NCBI RefSeq assembly: GCF_001540865.1 | Contig: NC_033622.1 | Coordinates: 158,220 to 222,219 of the forward strand | Length of the DNA: 64,000 bases | Reading direction: 5' to 3' | DNA from: Ananas comosus | Taxonomy: Eukaryota > Streptophyta > Magnoliopsida > Poales > Bromeliaceae | Shown: positions 57,363-64,000 of the stretch, piece after piece | How positions within the stretch are numbered: position 1 is the first letter of the stretch | How the letters are laid out: the number at the start of each line of letters is the position of its first letter | Position numbers and translations under genes: made by a program | Notes under the pieces: model-generated | Seen by the model: only the letters and a program-made list of their open reading frames with translations | The model's database searches: none | What the model was told of the DNA's origin: nothing

Positions 57363-60300
57363 TCAAGATTGCTTCTTGAAGGAAGACTGTTTTGATGGAG
57401 GCTTCTTGGAAGATATAAGTGCAGAGGATAATAAAGAATCCACGGCCTCACGTTGTCGCTTCCTTGCTGCGATCAGATGATCTTGTTCTCCTAAGACAGT
57501 AGTTTTACTCTTCACCACCTCCCCTTTTTGGTTATTTCCTTTTGTCGAGCATGACAAAGCTGAAGAAGAATCCCCTTGACTCCACTTGCTACTTGATTTT
57601 GAGCGTTCAGAAGATTTACTTGCTCTCTTAGCCTTCTTTACCAAAGATTTCATATTGGAATCTTTTGACACTGGCGAATCAACATTGATCTCGTCTCCAA
57701 CACACTTGGAGACAGACTCCCTTTTGAATTTACCCTCAGAAATTGCTGATTTTTCATCCTGCACCCTGGGCTTTTTGTTTTCATGAGGCCTTCCTACCAC
57801 CACCTTAGAAGACTCATCTTTTTTGCAAATTTCTTGAAGATTATTTAAACTACTATCCCGTAAAAGCCTTCTTGTACTTTTGTCTAGGTTTTTGTCTGTG
57901 TGTTTGACCTTTCCTCTGTGGCCTCCTCTTTCACTCCTCATCGGTTGACTTGAATGTGAATCCAAAGTATCTTTTTTGAAGATTGAGCTATATGGCCTTG
58001 AAACTGATACAAACAGCTTCCTTTCTTTAGCATTCTTTATCAAAGCGGCCCAGTGTAAATTTGTTTGCAATGTTCTAGCATTACCAACTATCCACAAAGA
58101 GAACTTAGCCCGTGTTAGTGCTACATTCATGCGCCTCACATCCGCCACGAAACCAATGCTAGCTGAGTTCGAGGCACATTGTTTTGTACTTGAATCTGAA
58201 GCCCTAACAGTCGACACTACCAATATGTCAACCTCACGGCCTTGGAAACCATCGACAGTGTTTAGCTCCATCTCAGAAAGAACTTCTGGCCCGAAAAGAT
58301 TGGAGAATCGTGAACGTAACAGCGAGAGTTGACTCCTATAGGGAGTTACTATCCCAATTCTCTTATTGGTGAATTCCAATGGGTATCTATCTCAAAATGA
58401 TGAACCAAAGTTAACAAAAAATCTCAATGCTGTGCACATTAGATAAAATTTATATTTGCAATTATATCCCTGCAAAATCATCGATATACATATATATCCT
58501 GTATTTCCATTTATATTCATCAAAAGTGTTGTTTCTTAATTCAAGAGGGATCAGTTTCTTTTTCTTCTTTTTTTTTGGGGGGNTACTGTAGCAAAACTCT
58601 AAAACCGTACACTAATAAAATTACTTTTACTGTAGCAAAATTATATATTTTTTTTGCTTTTTTTTTCGAAAAACAGTATATCTATATCTCTAAAATTAAG
58701 TTTTAATATATCTTTAAAATTAAGTTTTAATAAATTCGAATAGCCAAAAAGAAAATACCGTACCAATCATCTTTTTAAGAGCTGTATTTACTGTAGCCTT
58801 TTTTACCCAAAAATTTTTACTGTAGCAAAAACAGTAAAACCCTTTTTTAAAGTCAGTAAGGTATTAAAACAATGCTACAGTATATATATATATATTTTTC
58901 TCAAAACAAATTTAAAACACCCCAAAATAAATAAGAGAATATAATAATTGATAATTAAACTATATGCACTTAGCAAGTAAATTATATGCAATTAGAATTT
59001 GAAAATACTAATCCTAATTTATTTAAATTTGAATGACAAATATACAATCAAATTGTCAAACAGAAATAATACGCAATATCTTTCTATTTTAAGCGAAATA
59101 ATAATGCAATTAATTAAGTCACATACAGGAGTGCGCTAGACTCGAGCAGTAGTGTCATGCCCCGGGACCCAGCGGAAGTCTGCCCGTTGCGTGTCCAGAC
59201 CCACCATATGTCTACAACATATAAGGCGTCTACGACAAAGCGATAATTAAAGCAACAATAAACAAACATCTAGAGATATCAGAGCATGATTTTAACTAGA
59301 TTCTAATAGCAAGTGGATAGATAAAAAAACTAAACAACTAACATAAACCATAGAGGTTAAAACATCAAGACCTCCAATACAAGTGCTAGATATACAAAAA
59401 TGGTGGTCTCTACATAGAGGTACAAAACTCTCATCCTCTCCAAATAAAACAAAAGTGAGGTGAACCACATAAAAGCGAAGCTCCTCACAACTAACTAGAG
59501 GCAATACCCTTGCCGCGATCCCGAGCCTCTCCCGGTGTGGAAGGCTCTGAAATAAAACAACAAAATAGAGGGCGTGAGAACTATTAATCAATAGTCCCTA
59601 GTGGGCAAGCCGCTGATCTCAGCGAAATACACCACTAGGCTAAAGAGGTAAAAGTAGCAAATGAATTATAATAACATGTATGTGAAATACAACAGTTAAA
59701 TTGGCTAAGTTACTATGTCTCAAGTTTAGCATGATATTAAATATGAAAAGTTACTAATCTATCATAATCGAGTATATCCAAGGAGTATACTAGTATGCTC
59801 TAAACATGACCATCATAAATATAAATATGCACCAAGCATGGTTCACAAGTATACCACTACGTCCAACAAGTGTAATAATATGTCCAACCCATACGTACTA
59901 TCAAGTAGTAATTGTCACTTAGTTGTTTATATGTCATTTTCCATTTCCAATCTAGGATCTACACAAGTGTAGTCCGGCTTGTGCCGCCTAATGGCCCCGG
60001 GTAGTTCAGCATTTCTCTAGGAATGTGACTGTCTCACGGTGACCCAGTAGGCCCTCAATTCCGCACGGGCGAGTATATGTCGCGTAGGCCAACTTCGAAG
60101 TGCCGGCTTGTGGGGAGTGACCCTCACAAGCAAGTGCGAATGAGCACAAATGGCAAGCAAGCGTAATCATCATCTCAAGTATTCGGTCATCATGTCTCAA
60201 CATATTATAATACTAGCAACCCCCAAGGTCTAATTCTATGTCACAATGTAAAGTTTCAACCATTTACTAATCTATTGCCATTTTATGACATTATGGTTCT

Positions 60301-63300
60301 CTATGTCAATACATGTTCCAAGTCCAATGTCACTTTATGACATTATAATATCCCTATGTTTAGCATATGTCCAATGTTCATAAGCGAGTAAGAAGCTTGT
60401 CATTTCACTACAAGTAACATGATTCAAATATATCATGAGAATGCCATGCACTAGCATGAGTACTATACACATATCTCTCTACTGCATAGAGGTGAAAAGT
60501 CATGATACATAACATATGCGTTTTAAACATTCTAAAATTCATTTATGCTCTATCTAGCATGATTATGCATGAATTTCTATTTTATAACAAGGAATATAGC
60601 ATGGGGGGTGTGTGGTGGGGGTTGGATGGATTAGATTGGAAAGTTTCTGAAAGGGAAATTATGAAAGCTCACATTTTGCACGGACTTAACAGACCAGATA
60701 ATTTTGCAGGTTATTAATCAATGTGAGAAAAGCAACAAACTGACCTCTTCTTTAGGAACTTCAGTATCTCAACAGCTGCATCAGCTTCACACTCATTAAA
60801 GAGAGACTGAAAACCAGCATTCTTCCCATAACATTCATGACCATCAACTATGTCGAAGAACATGTATGGACCAAGGAGACAATGTTCGTGAAATGGAGCT
60901 GATTTACTAACCATCTGAGCACCGTTTAGTAATTTGTTCTCATAAAAATGCATCGATGGAAATCTGCATATTTCAGGGTGCATACGGTACTGGACAGGGG
61001 GAAAAAACATTTTTAGGAATCTACGCATTAAATTACATACTGGAAACAAGTTTACATTACACACACACACATTATTTAAAAGTTTCATTCCACTTTGATG
61101 TTTTAAAAAGATAAATTATCAGTCCCAAACTTTTCAAGGTTTATAGGAGCTTCACAAACCAAGTCTAATACTAACGACCTGTTTGGCCCACATACGCAGA
61201 AGGCCAACATTCCCGTTCGGGGAGGTTTTGGTGTCTGCGTTTCGGAACCATCGAGTTTCACAAATGCAGCGGGCTGCACAAGCAGCCACCACAGGGCCTA
61301 GCAGTTTCAGATATTTGCCTGTTCATAAGGAAAAGGTGTAAATTCCCTGATTTATTTTTTCCATGTCTTCATTTACAAATCTTCACGGCACTGCCTTCTT
61401 ATGACAACAAGCTCACCTAGCACTAACGTGTTAAATTTTATCAAACATGGTTCTGTGTACAGCAAATGGCAACACAACTATATTTAGTGTGTAAAAGAAC
61501 CCATGCTTATCAAATAATAGCTGAATTTAGTTCAGAAGAATTGGTAAGTACTATATCATGGTTTAACCAGAGAAAAAGCGCAAAACATAATGCCTATATA
61601 TTTTTACCTGCTCAGTGAGCATTATCACCGGGTGCCCCGCTTTTTGTAATCGCTCAAACATGCTGCACTCGTAGAGAAACTTACTAGCCACATTAGAAAG
61701 TACAGTAGCAGGAAGCTGTTTTGGGTCGCCAACCTAAAGAATGATTCACCTAAAATAAGTAAATTAACCTATAGCTTAGTTTATAAAATAATTGATGCTA
61801 TTACCATTATGCATCTCGTTCCATTTGACTTGAGAAGTTGAAGTGGAATCAAAGTAGCAGGTTCAAGAGCCTACAAATAAATTGCGCTTTAGTTTGGCCT
61901 ACTGAAGAAAAACACTAAATATACATGGCAAAGGAAATAAACTACCTGAGCTGCTTCATCAATTACAACAACATCAAACAAGGTTTGCTCAGAAAAATTT
62001 CCGAATCTGTTGTCCGAAGCTGATTCAGAGCAAACTCCATATAAGTCACCTCCACATCCACTGAGTGTTGTTACTACGATTTCTGCTTCCTTTAGTATAG
62101 ATTTTCGAACTTTATACTTGAGAGATTTGTTTTCCTCGGCCAATTTCTTTTCTCGAGCCTGAGCAACAGCAAGCTCCCCGCAAAGTGCCTTCTTTTGCCC
62201 ATACAAAATATTGAGCTTCACCCTTATTGCTTCATCAGAAAGTTCACTCATGTCATCTTCCTTGTGTGGCCTGTCATCTAAAGAAACATTGCCACTCGCA
62301 TCACTGTCCTTTAGTTTAGCACGCTTAGCTTCATAAGACCTTATGCTATCTACGACTTTTTCCAACTTAGCCCTAAGCGAACTAGATGATTCAACATCTG
62401 TGTCCTTGTTCGGTTCTTTACTGTTCTCCACCTCTTCCGCCAACCGCTGTTCGACAAGTGTATCGATAAAAAAGGGTAAGGAACTAGGATGAACTGTTTT
62501 TGCATTGCCAACTCTTACAATATAAGGTTTATAAGATTTCCCATCATTCCCATAAAGACCCTCGCGGAGTCTGGATACCAATTCATCAACTGCAGCATTT
62601 GATTGGGCACAGACTAGAACCCTTCCTTTAGAAAGGCGGTCTATTGGTCCAACGAAATCTTTCTCCGAATCCCTAACCATTTGTTTAGCAAATGCAGCAT
62701 CCTGCCAAGCTCTTGCTATTGCAGCTGATTGACTAATCTTTGCTCTCATATTGGTGGATCCAACATTACTAGGTTTTGGATCACTGCTCAGAAATTTGGA
62801 AGTGTGTTTTCTCTGCACGGAAGGTAATGCAAGCAATGCACTTACAATGGCAACTATAGTTCTGGTTTTACCAGTCCCTGCACATGACATTAACTTTCAG
62901 ATGTTAGGATTCCTGAGAAAATCTGAATTTTTCATACATATCCCTTGATTCTGCTTTCTTATAGAAAATACCCTTACCTAAGTAGCGTAGTCATTTAATT
63001 TCATGGGAGAAAATTGGTTTTCTTATTTCAGTATAACACCAATTCTTCAAGAGAAGCATTTTTGCAAGAGGCATATATGTAAAAATATGTAGATGTCTCT
63101 AGATGTTAACTACTCTGAATGTCCAAATTCACATAATTGGAAATTAAAATCAGAAAGGATTAAAACCTGGAGGGCCCTGAATGAGAGACAGTTCAAAGCC
63201 CTTTGAAGATTCCAGCGTTCCAATGGCAATGCTGATAGCTTGGAGCTGACTATCATTAAATGAAGACATCAGCACTTTTTGCATAGGCTGAGAAAGTTTA

Positions 63301-64000
63301 CCCAGTTGGACTTTTCTTGATTCAGGATAGCCAGAGGAAGAATTAACAGGATTCAAAATAACAGGAAGCATTGGGATATCATGCAACGATGAGAGAGCCT
63401 GGAATTCTCGAAGATTTGGGGTTAAGCTCATAACGCGACTCATAAACCATTTACTTCGTTCAGTAAGAAGCCTTCTCATTTTATTTAAACGTGGGGAGTC
63501 ATTTGAGAGATAGAACCTAATTATGAGAATTAGTGATCGATTTTTATCACTTTTCTCACGTCGCTCTACCTGCAATGTAGAACAAATAAATTGTGCACCT
63601 GAGACATATAATCAAAAGATATTTGCACATATAATCAAGAGATATATGCAGATATGCCCCCTACAAACTTATTCATTTACATGTATACTCCTGCAAGTTT
63701 CAGCTTCTATATGCCCTTCAAAAATTTAGTTTCATAAATATTCATATCTTTGTACAGAAAAAAAAGAATGCCCCTAAATATCTTTTTCGTACTAAAACTT
63801 GACTTTCTGTCACAAATTGGATGGCCCCCAGACTTCAGGGCAAGGGCAATAGTACCTTAGTGATAAACTACACTTTCAAGGGGTTCATATGATAATCCAT
63901 ATAATACAGGGGCAAATACCTAAATAGATGATTTTGAAGGGGAATATAACTAAAGCCCCTATATGAATGAGTGAAGAAAAGACCTGAATCATTTTAAGTT
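57363..64000 (-). CDS. SEN1-like superfamily 1 helicase, C-terminal part, runs off right edge
   Basis: RNA/DNA helicase related to yeast Sen1 and plant SEN1-like proteins, which act in transcription termination, RNA processing and R-loop removal. Exons (minus strand): 63984-64000 (tentative), 63167-63569, 61946-62877, 61805-61870, 61608-61733, 60745-60989 and 57363-58386. About 931 residues are visible and every junction is in frame. Motifs in order: the Q-type FNDSQLQAI; Walker A GPPGTGKT, split by an intron between 63167 and 62877; RVLVCAQSNAAVDELVSRL (Ia); VVVIDEAAQ (II); VGDPKQLPATVLS (III); QYRMHPEICRFPS (IV); GIVTPYRSQ; NTVDGFQGREVDILVVSTVR (V); RRMNVALTRAK (VI). The tail is lysine/serine-rich with likely nuclear signals (KKAKR, RKRQR). 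The long charged insertion after Ia is usual in the plant subfamily. The N-terminal part lies outside the window. Confidence 0.95.
58583..58890. repeat. Dispersed TACTGTAGCAAAA-word repeat in helicase intron
   Basis: TACTGTAGCAAAA or close variants occur about four times, with an inverse GCTACAGTA at the right end. A single N precedes the first copy. Possibly a degraded TIR element; ends unclear. Confidence 0.5.
59153..60700. mobile_element. Probable LTR-retrotransposon fragment in helicase intron
   Basis: Starts TGTCATGCCCCGGGACCCAG, a word I associate with Gypsy-type plant LTR ends. It continues with moderately GC-rich, non-coding sequence unlike the AT-rich intron before it. No gag/pol frame is present, so it would be a solo LTR or fragment. 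The right end is not identified; the range is approximate. Confidence 0.4.
63600..63960. repeat. Intron-biased inverted-repeat element, copy in helicase intron
   Basis: Words such as CATGTATACTCCTGCAAG, ATATGCCC and AAGGGGAATATAACTAAA match the family seen in the EFR3 and MBD introns. Composite or nested; ends uncertain. Confidence 0.45.

Noticed and set aside
1..64000. Search for CRISPR arrays, tRNA/rRNA genes, bacterial-type operons or riboswitches
   Set aside because: None seen; the periodic sequences present are microsatellites or transposon ends. tRNA genes could still be missed by eye.

Overview
The window is nuclear DNA of a flowering plant. It has intron-rich genes with GT/AG junctions, AT-rich intergenic DNA, (CT)n and (TA)n microsatellites, and many short inverted-repeat transposons. 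Some coding exons are very GC-rich (for example 19230-19721 and 36231-36656), which with the protein matches points to a monocot. The style of the small transposons makes me think of a bromeliad such as pineapple, but that is an unverified impression. Isolated single N bases and one 564-bp N run show it is a draft assembly.

Layout. 1-4355 (-): 5' part of an L-arabinokinase (ARA1-type) gene running off the left edge; an orphan second copy of its first exon lies at 5707-5823. 8008-14580 (-): a CW zinc-finger/methyl-CpG-binding domain protein with a long leader intron and a transposon-packed second intron. 17742-18740 (-) and 19230-19721 (+): two small conserved plant proteins of unknown function, arranged head to head over a shared promoter rich in telo-box and TGGGCC motifs. 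20280-32004 (+): a complete 19-coding-exon EFR3/SEMI-ROLLED LEAF 2-type membrane scaffold (1018 aa). 36231-41501: three SAUR auxin-response genes, the first apparently frame-damaged. 43050-43412 (-): a lone TAF1-type bromodomain fragment. 43967-44548: a 5'-truncated LINE with a 14-bp target-site duplication. 49020-54925: a nested, partly tandemly duplicated cluster of one inverted-repeat transposon family, including the N gap. 57363-64000 (-): the C-terminal two thirds or so of a SEN1-like superfamily 1 RNA/DNA helicase running off the right edge.

The genes are ordinary plant genes with unrelated jobs: sugar salvage, chromatin reading, phosphoinositide scaffold, auxin growth response and RNA processing. 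I see no operon-like or defence-like system. The most interesting material is in the repeats: the TGGGCC-rich inverted-repeat family at 49-54 kb, short transposons sitting inside (CT)n/(TA)n microsatellites, an intron-biased inverted-repeat family, and LINE copies with a shared 3' hairpin. Exon boundaries below were read by eye from splice signals and reading-frame continuity; no alignment or transcript evidence was available.
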